A stretch of DNA of 42,499 nucleotides from Roseomonas sp. GC11 (GCF_024437745.1 NZ_JANFNY010000042.1:1-42499); one strand, 5' to 3'; counted from the stretch's first letter, positions 14,754 to 32,206 are shown. The notes: generated from the letters alone by a model not told the origin. Made by a program: numbers and translations.

Positions 14754-15242
14754 TTAGTGCTGGTGCCCCCCGCCCTGCGCCCCGGCGGCTTCCACTGCCA
14801 GTTCCACGGTGATCTCGCCGCCCCGCTCGAAGACGAGGGTGACGGGCACGCGCTGCCCCTGGGCCATGGCTTCCTTCAGCCCGATCAGCATCAGGTGGTA
14901 GCCGCCCGGCGCCAGCTTCACCTCGACGCCGGGGGGCAGGGGAATGCCGCCCTCGACGGGGCGCATGCGCATCACCTCGCCCTCGCGGATATGGGTGTGG
15001 ATCTCGACGGTGCGGGCGATGGCGGCGCGGGCGCTGACGAGGCGGTCCGGCTGGCTGCCGGTGTTGCGCAGCGCCATGAAGCCGGCGCCGGTGCCACGGG
15101 CGATGGCGGCGCGGCTCCAGGGATGGCCGATTTCCACATCCCCCGCCTTGTAGCTGTGCGCGGCGGCGGGGCGGGCAAGGGGTAGCAGGGCCGCGCCCGG
15201 CAGGGCGGCGAGCAGCAGGCGGCGGGTCAGGAGGGTGCGCAT
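14754..15242 (-). CDS. Periplasmic copper chaperone PCu(A)C
   Basis: The product has 162 residues with a signal peptide (RRLLLAALPGAALLPLARPAAA, cleavage near AAAHS). The family copper site is present: His in EIHTH, Met in VMRMRP, and a final H-x-M in GGYHLMLIG. It delivers Cu(I) in the periplasm, classically to the CuA site of cytochrome oxidase with a Sco protein. A His-rich end (GGGHQH) may add metal binding. It lies 77 bp after the DUF2946 gene on the same strand, and the two likely form a copper-handling unit. Confidence 0.92.
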   Translation of the reverse strand: MRTLLTRRLLLAALPGAALLPLARPAAAHSYKAGDVEIGHPWSRAAIARGTGAGFMALRNTGSQPDRLVSARAAIARTVEIHTHIREGEVMRMRPVEGGIPLPPGVEVKLAPGGYHLMLIGLKEAMAQGQRVPVTLVFERGGEITVELAVEAAGAQGGGHQH

Positions 15243-15319
15243 GGTCTGGCGATCCTTACAGGCGCGCGGCGTGGGGCCGGGCCGGTGCAAACGGGAATGA
15301 AAACAACGTGAAAAAAGGA

Positions 15320-15697
15320 TCAGGCCAGGGGGAGCGGTGGTCCGCGCGGACCCTGCGGCGGGCCGCGCGGCGCGGTGGCGGGCGCCCCGGCAAGGCGGGG
15401 CAGGGGCGGCGCCGGCCAAAACTGCCAGCGCGGGGCGGACAGCGCCGGCACCGGGGGCAGCGCGGCCTGCGGCGGCGAGGGGCAGGCGGGGCAAAAGCCT
15501 GCCTCGGCATGGGGCGCCGGGGCGGTGCCATCCTCCGGGGCATGCCATTGCAGGCCCTCGGGCGTGCAGAGCAGGACGGAAAAAGAATCGCCGGCCGGGC
15601 GCAGCATGCGCAGGCAATGCGCGGGCGCCGCCACGCCCTGCCCCAGGAGCAGCAGCGTGAACAGGCCGAGCAGCAGGGCGCGCAGCGGGCGGGTCAT
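15320..15697 (-). CDS. DUF2946 family protein
   Basis: The product has 125 residues. A hydrophobic signal or anchor (LRALLLGLFTLLLLGQGVAAPAH) is followed by a mid-protein CPACPS motif within FCPACPSPPQAALP, which is the conserved DUF2946 feature. The C-terminus is Pro-rich. DUF2946 genes are commonly found beside copper-transport genes, and here the next gene is PCu(A)C. A role in periplasmic metal handling is therefore likely but unproven. Confidence 0.75.
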   Translation of the reverse strand: MTRPLRALLLGLFTLLLLGQGVAAPAHCLRMLRPAGDSFSVLLCTPEGLQWHAPEDGTAPAPHAEAGFCPACPSPPQAALPPVPALSAPRWQFWPAPPLPRLAGAPATAPRGPPQGPRGPPLPLA

Positions 15698-15742
15698 TCC
15701 GCCACCCTGCCTAAAGCCGCCTCCGCCACTCGGCAATGGGGG

Positions 15743-15811
15743 AAAATTCCGGGAGGGCGCCGCCCTCCCGGACCCTCCCGCCGGGGGAACAGGGTTCCCC
15801 CGGACCCCGCC
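15743..15811 (-). repeat. Family B palindromic repeat, copy B3
   Basis: Read on the minus strand, the order is GGCGGGGTCC, stem I (GGGGGAAC-CCT-GTTCCCCC, 15783-15801), a spacer, and stem II (GGGAGGGC-GGC-GCCCTCCC, 15751-15769). Both stems differ in sequence from B1 and B2 yet pair perfectly. It starts one base after the thpR stop codon on the transcribed strand. Confidence 0.85.
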
Positions 15812-15812
15812 T

Positions 15813-16400
15813 TCAGGGGGGGGCGGCCTCACGCGGGGGCAGGGGCGCCCCGGCCGGGGCGGGGGAGGAGAGGGGGTAGTCCACCTCAGCCTCGTAATGC
15901 GCCTGTTCCTTGCCCAGGCGGGAGGAAAACAGGCAGAAATGCTCCACCGTCACCGGCTCGGGGCGGAACAGGTTGTGCGCCTGGACGAAGCTGATCAGCT
16001 TGTCCGGCGCCGCCCGCTCGGTGCGCGCCAGCGTCACATGCGGGGCGAAGCGCCGCCGCTCCGGCGGCAGCCCGGCCCGCTGGAGTGCCGTTTCCACCTT
16101 GGATTGCAGGTGCAGCAGCCGCTCCCCGCGCTCCGCCTTCACATGCAGGGAGTGGATGCGCCCCGCCTTCTCGAAAATGTCGAGGCCCGAGAAGGTGAGC
16201 GGAAAGGGGCGGGCGCGGATGCCGGCCAGCGCCTCATCCACCTCATCCGCCTGCCAGCCATCGATCTCACCGATGAAGCGCAGCGTCAGGTGGTAATTCT
16301 CCGGCGGCACCCAGCGGGCGCCGGGAATGCCGCCCGCCAGCTCGGCGAACTGGTCGCGCAAGCGCTCGGGCAGGGGCAGGGCAACGAACAGGCGTGGCAT
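15813..16400 (-). CDS. thpR: RNA 2',3'-cyclic phosphodiesterase (2'-5' RNA ligase family)
   Basis: The product has 195 residues. The two HxTx motifs of the 2H phosphoesterase fold are present: NYHLTLRFIG and PHVTLART. The N-terminus MPRLFVALPLPERLRDQ is typical of ThpR/LigT. It hydrolyses 2',3'-cyclic phosphate ends of RNA and can join 2'-5' half-tRNA ends. After about residue 175 the sequence is Pro/Ala-rich and not part of the fold; it runs up to the edge of repeat B3. It follows the esterase gene by 6 bp, so the two are probably co-transcribed. Confidence 0.92.
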   Translation of the reverse strand: MPRLFVALPLPERLRDQFAELAGGIPGARWVPPENYHLTLRFIGEIDGWQADEVDEALAGIRARPFPLTFSGLDIFEKAGRIHSLHVKAERGERLLHLQSKVETALQRAGLPPERRRFAPHVTLARTERAAPDKLISFVQAHNLFRPEPVTVEHFCLFSSRLGKEQAHYEAEVDYPLSSPAPAGAPLPPREAAPP

Positions 16401-16406
16401 GGTGGC

Positions 16407-17100
16407 TCAACCTCCCTGCACCTTGGACAGAAGCTCCTGCAGGGCCGGAAGCATGCGGCGTGCCACTTCCTCGGCGCCCTGGGGATTGGGGTGGATGCGG
16501 TCCGCCTGGTTCAGCGCCGGGTCGCCCGCCACCCCCTCCAGCAGGAAGGGGTAGAAGACGGCCTCCGGATGCGCTCCGGCCAGGCGGTGGAAGGTGGCGG
16601 CGAAGTCCCGCCCATACTCGGCGCCCAGATTGGGCGGCGCCAGCATCCCGGCCAGCAGCACCGGCAGCCCGGCCGCCTTCAGCCGCGCCAGGATGTCGGC
16701 GAGGTTGGCATAGGTCTCGGCCGGTGGGATGCCGCGCAGCCCGTCATTGCCGCCGAGCGCCACGATCACCGCCTGCGGCCGGTCGGCCAGCGCCCAGTCC
16801 AGCCGGGCGCGGCCGCCCGCCGTGGTGTCGCCCGAGACGCCGGCGGCGATGATCCGCACCGGCCGGCCCGCCGCGCGCGCCCGCGCCTCCAGCCGCGCCG
16901 GCAGCGCCTCCCCCTGGGCGAGGCCATAGCCGGCGGTGATCGAGTCCCCCAGCATCAGCACGCTGACGGGCGCGGGCTGTCCCCCCGCTGGCTGTCCCTG
17001 GGCGTGCGCCGCCGCCGGGAGCGCCAGCCCGAGCGGAAGAAACACTGTGAAACGGAGCAAGGCCCTTCGCACTGCGGCATGGCGGCCATATCTGCGGATC

Positions 17101-17123
<23 letters not shown>
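16407..17123 (-). CDS. SGNH-type arylesterase / lysophospholipase (TesA-like)
   Basis: The product has 238 residues from ATG 17123, chosen for its GGGAG site; ATG 17102 is the alternative. A basic N-region and hydrophobic stretch ([18 protein letters not shown]) direct it to the periplasm. SGNH blocks are visible: the nucleophile in [11 protein letters not shown], the Gly block [12 protein letters not shown], the Asn in [10 protein letters not shown], and the Asp/His pair in QADRIHPN. It probably hydrolyses acyl esters or thioesters, as E. coli TesA does. It is divergent from an ABC ATPase/permease pair, the same arrangement as tesA/ybbA-ybbP in E. coli. Confidence 0.9.
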
Positions 17124-17840
<717 letters not shown>

Positions 17841-17844
<4 letters not shown>

Positions 17845-20471
17845 GCCCTGAGGGGAGCCCGGCGGGCCTCACCCCCACCCCCGGCGCGCCGCCGGCGGGG
17901 ATCTCCGCCGGGGCGGGCCCGGCCTCTTTGGGCGCCTGGGCCACGCTGGGGCTCGGCCTGCGCTTCGCCCGGCGCGAATTGCGCGGCGGGCTGCGCGGCC
18001 TGCGCATCGTGCTGGCCTGCCTCGCCCTCGGGGTGGCGGCCATCACCGCCGTCGGCACGCTGCGCGCCGCCACCGAGGCGGGGCTGGCCGCCGATGGCGC
18101 CCGCATCCTGGGCGGCGATGTGTCCATCCGTATCGCCTCCCTGCCCATGCCGCAGGCGGCGCGGGACTGGATCGCGGCGCGCGGCGCCCGCCTCTCCGAG
18201 ATCGTCGAGATGCGTGCCATGGCCATCGCCCCCGGCGGCGACCGCCTGCTGGTGGAGCTGAAGGCGGTGGATGGCGCCTACCCGCTGCGGGGCGCGCTGG
18301 AACTCGACCCGCCCGCGCCCTCCGGTGCTTCGGCGTCCGGCCTCGCCCCCGGCGAGGTGGCGCTGGACCCGCTGGTGGCGGAGCGCCTGGGCCTGAAGCC
18401 GGGGGACCGGCTGCGCCTCGGCGAGGCCAGTTTCCGCCTCGCCGGCCTCGTGCGGGTGGAGCCGGACAAGGTGGCCAGCCCCGCCATCCTCGGCCCGCGC
18501 GCCATGATCCCGCTGGCCGACCTGCCGCGCACCGCGCTGATCCAGCCCGGCAGCCTGATCTATTACGAATACCGCGTGGCGCTGCCGCCGGGGGCGGATG
18601 TCCCGGCCTTCCTGCGCGCCCTGAAGGCGGGGCCGGATGATGGCAGCTGGCGCATCCGCACCACCACCGACGCCGCGCCGGGGGTCAACCGCTTCCTGGA
18701 CCGCGCGGCCTCCTTCCTCACCCTGGCGGGGCTGACGGCGCTGCTGGTGGGGGGCATCGGCGTCGCCACCGGGGTGCGCGCCTGGCTGGACCAGCGCGCC
18801 CGCACCATCGCCACGCTGCGCTGCCTGGGCGCGCCGGCGCGGGTGATCTTCGTCACCTACCTCATCCAGGTGGCGGCGCTGGCGGCGGCGGGCATCGTCC
18901 TCGGCCTCATCGCCGGGCAGGGGCTGACGCTGCTGGCGGCGCAGGCGCTCTCCGGCGCGCTGCCGGTGCCGCCGCGGCTCGGCCTCTACCCGCTGCCGCT
19001 GGCCCTGGCCGCCGCCTATGGCGCGCTGACGGCGCTGGCCTTCGCCCTCTGGCCGCTGGCGCGGGCGCGGGAGATCCCGGGCGCCGCGCTGTTCCGCGAC
19101 ACGGTGCAGGCGGCGCGCGCGCGCCCCTCCTGGCGGGTTTGGGCGGCGAATGCGGCGGCGGTGGCGGTGCTGGTGGCGCTGGTGGTGGGCACGGCGGCGC
19201 AGCCGGTCTTCGCGCTCGGCTTCTGCGTCGCCGCCGGGGCCACGCTCGGGCTGTTCCGCCTGGGCGCCTGGGGGCTGATGGCGGCCGCGCGCCGCCTGCG
19301 TGGCGGTGCCGGGGGGAGGGCGCTGCGGCCGGCGCTGCGGCTTGGCCTCGCCAATCTGCACCGGCCCGGCGCGCCCACGCCGCTGCTGCTGGTGGCGCTG
19401 GGCATCGGGCTGACGACGCTCTCCGCCGTCGCCATGATCGAGGGCAATCTGCGCCGCCAGCTCTCCGACCAGCTGCCGGTGGCGGCGCCCAATTTCTATT
19501 TCATCGACATCCAGTCCGACCAGGCGGCGCGCTTCGATGCCGCCGCGCGTGCCCTGCCGGGGGTGGCCGATGTCACCCGCGTCCCCTCGCTGCGCGCCCG
19601 CGTCGTCGCCGTGAAGGGCGTGCCGGTGGAGCAGATGAGGGTGGCCGAGGACAGCGCCTGGGCGCTGCGCGGCGACCGGGGCCTGACCTATGCCGCGCGC
19701 CCGCCCGAGGGCACGCGGCTGGTGGCCGGGCAGTGGTGGCCGGAGGATTACCGCGGCCCGCCGCTGCTCTCCCTCGATGCCCGCATCGCCGAGGGCTGGG
19801 GCGTGACGCTGGGCGATGAGGTGACGCTGAACGTGCTGGGCCGCGACCTGCGCTTCCGCATCAGCAGCCTGCGGCGGATCGAGTGGCAGGGGCTGGGGCT
19901 GAACTTCGTGCTGGTGGCCTCCCCCGGCCTGCTGGAGGCGGCGCCGCATACCCATATCGCGACCCTGCGCAACGATCCGGCGCAGGACGCCGCCGTGCTG
20001 CGGGCGCTGACCGATGCCTTCCCCAATGTCTCCGGCATCCGCGTGCGGGATGCGCTGGAGGCGGTGGCGGGGCTGCTGGAGCGGCTGGGCGTCGCGCTTT
20101 CCGCCGTGGCGGGGCTGACGCTGCTGGCCGGCGCCCTGGTGCTGGCCGGGGCCATGGCCGCCACCCAGCACCGCCGCCTGCGCGATGCCGTGGTGCTGAA
20201 GGTGGTGGGGGCCACGCGGGCGCAGATCCGCGCCGCCTGGATGGTGGAGTTCGGGCTGGTCGGGCTGACCGCCGGGCTGCTGGCGGCGGCGGCGGGCAGC
20301 GCCGCCTCCTGGGCCGTGGCGCGCTTTGTCATGCGGACGGAATGGGTCTTCCTGCCGGGGACGCTGGCGGGCACCATCCTGGGCTGCGTGGCCTTGACCC
20401 TGTTTCTGGGCTATGCCGGCACGGCCCTCGCGCTGCGTGCCCGGCCCGCCCCGATGCTGCGCAACGAGTGA
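17841..20471 (+). CDS. FtsX-family ABC transporter permease (YbbP-like)
   Basis: The product has 876 residues. The N-terminal ~25 are Pro/Gly-rich, then GLRIVLACLALGVAAITAVGTL forms the first membrane helix. Periplasmic segments lie between helices (ADGARILGGDVSIRIAS ... ). Several membrane blocks follow around 280-370 and 420-500, and the last three-helix FtsX unit is at about 740-870 (LTLLAGALVLAGAMAA, SWAVARFVMR, GTILGCVALTLFLGYAGTA). The duplicated FtsX organisation matches E. coli YbbP. The substrate is unknown; together with the TesA-like esterase a role in lipid handling is plausible. No obvious terminator follows. Confidence 0.9.
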
Positions 20472-20522
20472 GGCCGCCGGATGAAAACCGCTCTGAGGCG
20501 CGACCGGTGTCGCTCTTTCTCG

Positions 20523-20552
20523 TTGAACCAGATTACAGATAGTCCATATATC
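20523..20552 (+). promoter_or_regulatory. Candidate sigma-70-type promoter of the Bax-inhibitor-1 gene
   Basis: TTGAAC and TATATC are separated by 18 bp in a locally AT-rich stretch within the 128 bp before the gene. The contrast with the GC-rich surroundings supports a promoter. The exact -10 register is uncertain. Confidence 0.5.
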
Positions 20553-20599
20553 ATACCCAAGTCGCGGATCTCCCGCGCAGCGATGGAGTCTTGAACCCT

Positions 20600-21385
20600 A
20601 TGGCCTCTGGTCCCGACTATCGTTTCACGACGGGCGCGCCCGGTTGGGGCCGCGTGGCAACCGCCGACGCGGCCGCCATCGATGCCGGGCTGCGGACCTA
20701 CATGCTCCGCGTCTATAACTGGATGGCGTCGGGGCTGCTGCTGACGGCGATCGTGGCGTTCCTGATCGCCAACACCGCGGCGGCGGACCTGTTCTACACG
20801 GTGGTGCGCACCCCGCGCGGCATCGCGACGCAGCCGACCATCCTGGGCTATGCGGCCATGTTCGCGCCGCTGGCTTTCGTCCTGGTCCTCTCCTTCGGCA
20901 TCAACCGGATGAGCAAGACCTCGGTGCAGGCGCTGTTCTGGGTGTTCTGTGCCGCGATGGGCGCAAGCATGGCGAACATCTTCCGCGTCTATGTCGGCGC
21001 GTCGATCGCCAGCACCTTCTTCATCACGGCGGGCATGTTCGCGGCGGTCAGCCTCTATGGCTACACCACGAAGTCTGACCTGACGAAGATGGGCTCTTTC
21101 CTGATGATGGGCCTGATCGGCATCATGATTGCCGGCCTGGTCAACATCTTCATCGGTTCCTCGGCGCTGGCCTTCGCCATCAGCGTGCTGGGCGTGGTGA
21201 TCTTCGTGGGCCTGACGGCCTATGACACCCAGCGCATCAAGGCGGACTACCTGGAATACGCCTATGCCGAGGGCACGGATGAGGCGGCGAAGCGCGGCGT
21301 CTTCGATGCGCTGTCGCTCTACCTGAACTTCATCAACCTGTTCCAGCTGCTGCTGCAGTTCGTTGGCGTCCGCCAGCAGGACTGA
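20600..21385 (+). CDS. Bax inhibitor-1 / YccA family membrane protein
   Basis: The product has 261 residues from ATG 20600 (GGAG 11 bp upstream); TTG 20591 would be too close to it. Seven membrane segments are visible, starting with NWMASGLLLTAIVAFLIAN. Family marks are the leading LRTYMLRVYNWMASGL and the C-terminal GLTAYDTQRIK, with conserved Asp pairs. BI-1 proteins are pH-sensitive channels or regulators in the inner membrane; bacterial YccA inhibits FtsH. Nothing here tells which role applies. A strong terminator follows. Confidence 0.93.
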   Translation: MASGPDYRFTTGAPGWGRVATADAAAIDAGLRTYMLRVYNWMASGLLLTAIVAFLIANTAAADLFYTVVRTPRGIATQPTILGYAAMFAPLAFVLVLSFGINRMSKTSVQALFWVFCAAMGASMANIFRVYVGASIASTFFITAGMFAAVSLYGYTTKSDLTKMGSFLMMGLIGIMIAGLVNIFIGSSALAFAISVLGVVIFVGLTAYDTQRIKADYLEYAYAEGTDEAAKRGVFDALSLYLNFINLFQLLLQFVGVRQQD

Positions 21386-21410
21386 GCCGGCGGCTCCAGC
21401 GCCCGCAAAA

Positions 21411-21443
21411 AGGCCCCCGGGGAGCGATCCCCGGGGGCTTTTT
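21411..21443 (+). terminator. Rho-independent terminator after the Bax-inhibitor-1 gene
   Basis: The stem AGCCCCCGGGGA-type (GCCCCCGGGGA / TCCCCGGGGGC) with a GCGA loop is followed by TTTTT. It starts 25 bp after the stop. Strong and unambiguous. Confidence 0.93.
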
Positions 21444-21463
21444 CTATGGGGGGCTTTTTTCTG

Positions 21464-21570
21464 AAGGCGGGGTCCGGGGGGACCCTGTCCCCCCGGCCGG
21501 AGGGTCTGGGAGGGCGGAGCCCTCCCAGCTTTCTTTCAGTTTGGGTCTGGGAGGGCAGGAGCCCTCCCGC
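21464..21570 (+). repeat. Family B palindromic repeat, copy B4
   Basis: It contains stem I (GGGGGGAC-CCT-GTCCCCCC, 21476-21494) and stem II (GGGAGGGC-GGA-GCCCTCCC, 21508-21526). A second, slightly altered stem II (GGGAGGGC / GCCCTCCC, 21549-21568) follows after a TTTC-rich spacer. It sits between convergent genes, right after a terminator, and ends 3 bp before the carD stop codon. Confidence 0.85.
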
Positions 21571-21573
21571 CCT

Positions 21574-22254
21574 TCACCCCTGCTTCAGATGTTCCAGCAG
21601 CTTGTTCATGGCCGCGTTCTTGTCCGTGCCGTCGATCGCCGCGACTTCGGCGGCGAGGCGGTCCATGGCCAGTTCATAGATCTGGCGCTCGGAGAAGGAC
21701 TGGTCCGGCTGACCGGCGTTGCGGTGCAGGTCGCGCACCACCTCGGCGATCTGCACGGGGTCGCCGCTGTTGATCTTCTGCTCGTATTCCTGGGCGCGGC
21801 GGGACCACATGGTGCGCTTGATGCGCGCGCGGCCCTTCAGGGTTTCCAGTGCCTCGCCCATCATGCTGGTATTGGCCAGCTTGCGCAGGCCGGAGGAGGC
21901 CGCCTTGTTCAGCGGCACCCGCAGGGTCATGCGGTTTTCCTCGAAGGTGACGATGATCACCTTCAGTTCCGTGCCGGCCACCGACATGGCCTCGATGCCC
22001 TGGACCTGGCCGACGCCGTGGGTCGGGTAGACCACATGGTCGCCCGCCTTGAAATCGGTGCCGGGGTTGCCGAGGGGCTTGGGCGGCGGCGCGGGCCGGG
22101 CCGGGCCGGCGGCGACGCCTTCGGTGGGGGAGGGAGACTGGGTTTCTGCCATGCCAGGACGCCGTCCGGGAAAGCTGCGGGGGGAGGTTCGGGATTCGGC
22201 CGCGGCCGGCTCGGGTTGCTTGATGGGGGATTTCGCGCCGGCGGGTGGCTTCAT
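21574..22254 (-). CDS. CarD-family transcriptional regulator
   Basis: The product has 226 residues from ATG 22254, supported by AGGAG ten bases before it; ATG 22152 would give 192. The first ~65 residues are low-complexity Pro/Ser/Ala. The RNA-polymerase-interaction domain begins at FKAGDHVVYPTHGVGQVQGIE. A helical C-terminal part follows (RRAQEYEQKINSGDPVQIAEVVRDLH, SERQIYELAMDRLAAEVA). CarD/CdnL binds the RNA polymerase beta subunit and stabilises open complexes at ribosomal and housekeeping promoters. It is last in the minus-strand run S4-fdxA-carD. Confidence 0.92.
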   Translation of the reverse strand: MKPPAGAKSPIKQPEPAAAESRTSPRSFPGRRPGMAETQSPSPTEGVAAGPARPAPPPKPLGNPGTDFKAGDHVVYPTHGVGQVQGIEAMSVAGTELKVIIVTFEENRMTLRVPLNKAASSGLRKLANTSMMGEALETLKGRARIKRTMWSRRAQEYEQKINSGDPVQIAEVVRDLHRNAGQPDQSFSERQIYELAMDRLAAEVAAIDGTDKNAAMNKLLEHLKQG

Positions 22255-22507
22255 CCGCTCTGAACTCCTGCGAACCGAGGGTGCGGGGGAGAGCGACCAT
22301 TCCGGCCGGGACCGGGCCGGTCTGACGCATCACGCACCCGGGAAGCGAAAGGCAGCAGAAAACCGGCCGCTCTTTCACCGAGCGGCTTGCATAGCACAAA
22401 AAACGCCCTTCGTCACCCTGGGCCGAATCGCTGCGCTGCCCCGGGGGCGGCCGGGGGCAGGGCAGGCGGAGGGGGGGCGGGCCGAAGCCGGCGGGCGCTG
22501 GCGCGCC

Positions 22508-22840
22508 TCAGGGCGTGCCGGGGTTGGGGTCGAAGAGCGCCTTCTTGCCCGGCTTCCTGTTCCATTCCTCGGCATCGGCCGGGGCTTCGCCCTTGCGGGT
22601 GATGTTCGGCCATTGCTGGGAATAGGTGCGGTTCAGCTCGGCCCAGTCGGTCGACTTGTCGTCGCTGTCGGGGAAAATGGCCTCGGCCGGGCATTCCGGC
22701 TCGCACACGCCGCAGTCGATGCATTCATCCGGGTGGATGACCAGCATGTTCTCGCCGACATAGAAGCAATCCACCGGACAGACCTCGACGCAGTCCATGT
22801 ACTTGCAGCGGATGCAGTTCTCGGTGACGACGTAAGCCAC
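22508..22840 (-). CDS. fdxA: Ferredoxin FdxA (7Fe or 8Fe type)
   Basis: The product has 110 residues starting with GTG at 22840 (GAGGGA nine bases upstream), since no ATG fits the conserved [11 protein letters not shown] start. Two iron-sulfur sites lie near the N-terminus: [17 protein letters not shown] and [12 protein letters not shown]. The rest ([21 protein letters not shown]) is the typical C-terminal extension of alphaproteobacterial FdxA. It is a soluble low-potential electron carrier. It lies between the S4 gene and carD on the same strand, separated from S4 by a large palindrome. Confidence 0.93.
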   Translation of the reverse strand: MAYVVTENCIRCKYMDCVEVCPVDCFYVGENMLVIHPDECIDCGVCEPECPAEAIFPDSDDKSTDWAELNRTYSQQWPNITRKGEAPADAEEWNRKPGKKALFDPNPGTP

Positions 22841-22874
22841 GGTCCGGTGTCCCTCTGTGCGCCGTGTGGGGGTA

Positions 22875-22890
22875 TCTCGCGCGCGCGAGA
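22875..22890. promoter_or_regulatory. 16-bp perfect palindrome upstream of fdxA
   Basis: TCTCGCGCGCGCGAGA is a perfect palindrome 34 bp before the fdxA start on the minus strand. The position suits an operator or a 5'-UTR hairpin. The alternating CG core could also take a Z-DNA form. No regulator is assigned. Confidence 0.45.
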
Positions 22891-22918
22891 AATGGCCCCT
22901 CCCGCTCCCCCAGGCAAC

Positions 22919-23104
22919 CCTTCTTTCGGGCTGCCGCTCCAGCGTTTTTTTCAGGCTGCCGCTCCAGCGTGGGGCGGTGGGACGCGGCACTGGGCCGGAG
23001 TGCCGCCAGAGAGGGAAGCGCGGGCAGCGCTCCTGCGCCGGGGCTGCTCCGGTGGAGTGCCGTGTCCCGCCTCTCAGCGCTGGAGCGGCAGCCCGGAAGA
23101 AAGA
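22919..23104. repeat. Large imperfect palindrome between fdxA and the S4 gene
   Basis: The left arm CTTTCGGGCTGCCGCTCCAG (22923-22942) is matched by the right arm CTGGAGCGGCAGCCCGGAAG (23080-23099). A second direct copy of the left core is at 22954-22970. The inversion continues inwards with GGGACGCGGCACT against AGTGCCGTGTCCC. Total span is about 185 bp. The right arm overlaps the final codons of the S4 gene. This resembles a MITE or REP-like unit. No transposase is present. Confidence 0.75.
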
Positions 23105-23382
23105 TCTTCGTAGAGGGTGCGGGCTTCGGGGGCGGGGCCGCGGCGTTCGGCCAGGGCGAGGACGCGCCAGATGCGGATCTGGCCGTCCTCCCGGCTGCCC
23201 AGGGCGAGGGTGAGGACGTCGCCCGGGCGGAGTTTGGCGTGGGGTTTTTCCACCGGCTGGCGGTTGAGGCGGAACTGGCCGCGCTCGATCATCCGGGCGC
23301 AGTCCGCGCGGGTCTTGGCGACGCGCGCGCACCACAGCCATTTGTCGAGTCGCTGCCAGTCCCGGTCCTCGGTCTCCGGCAC
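23074..23382 (-). CDS. S4-domain RNA-binding protein (HslR/Hsp15-like)
   Basis: The product has 102 residues. The S4 fold is at about residues 9-60: [37 protein letters not shown]. This type (Hsp15/HslR) binds free 50S subunits carrying a nascent chain with tRNA and helps recycle stalled subunits. The end of the protein, from about [10 protein letters not shown], is encoded by the right arm of the palindrome. It starts 12 bp after the helicase fragment's stop, so they form one operon. Confidence 0.88.
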   Translation of the reverse strand: MPETEDRDWQRLDKWLWCARVAKTRADCARMIERGQFRLNRQPVEKPHAKLRPGDVLTLALGSREDGQIRIWRVLALAERRGPAPEARTLYEDLSSGLPLQR

Positions 23383-23394
23383 GGCGGGCGGGCC

Positions 23395-23525
23395 TTAGTC
23401 CTTGCCGAGCTTCAGCCGCGCCAGCACGGCGAAGGGGCTGTCCGGGTCCGGGCCCTTCGACTTGCCGTTGCCGCCGTCGAAGGAGAAGGAGCGCGGCTCC
23501 TGCCGGTCGTCGCGCGAGGGGCGGC
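23395..23525 (-). pseudogene. 3' end of a helicase-like gene, cut off by the G/C tract
   Basis: An open minus-strand frame ends with TAA at 23395-23397 and closes with [17 protein letters not shown]. This resembles the C-terminal tail of the helicase-type proteins that precede this S4 gene in related Acetobacteraceae. Only about 42 codons remain before the frame runs into the homopolymer tract. No start, Walker or helicase motif is present. It is either a real remnant or, more likely, a gene truncated by a wrong join in the assembly. The family call comes from the tail pattern and context only. Confidence 0.55.
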
Positions 23526-23572
23526 GGGGGGGGGGGGGGGGGCCCCGCCCCCCCCCCCCCCCCCCCCGCCGC
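23521..23572. other. G17/C20 palindromic homopolymer tract
   Basis: GCGGC is followed by 17 G (23526-23542), CCCCG, 20 C (23548-23567) and GCCGC. The whole is a near-perfect foldback palindrome made only of G and C. It lies 8 bp beyond the rpoC stop codon and interrupts the helicase frame. No known gene element looks like this. It is most easily read as a sequencing or assembly artefact joining two contigs. Confidence 0.8.
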
Positions 23573-23575
23573 GGA

Positions 23576-27841
<4,266 letters not shown>

Positions 27842-27866
27842 GCGGCCGTCCTCTCAAGGTGAGGCC

Positions 27867-27893
27867 GCCGCGCCGGGGCAACCCCGGCGCGGC
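27867..27893 (-). promoter_or_regulatory. Perfect hairpin between rpoB and rpoC
   Basis: GCCGCGCCGGGG and CCCCGGCGCGGC form a perfect 12-bp stem with a CAA loop, in the 85-bp space between the two genes. Without a U-run it is not a classic terminator. An RNA-processing or stability role is more likely. Confidence 0.6.
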
Positions 27894-27926
27894 TGAGCAA
27901 AAAATGGTTCGGGCGAGGCGAGACGG

Positions 27927-32111
<4,185 letters not shown>

Positions 32112-32206
32112 GCCCGTCCTGCTTCCCTTCGCTCCGGCCCAACCGCCCCGGCCGGCGGGTACCCGATCATCACGCGCGGCGACCAAGCCGCCCGCAACGC
32201 AGTCGC

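Noticed and set aside
23521-23572. The G/C tract as a terminator of rpoC
   Set aside because: It folds back, but it consists solely of homopolymers, has no U-run and breaks an open frame. An artefact or junction explains it better.
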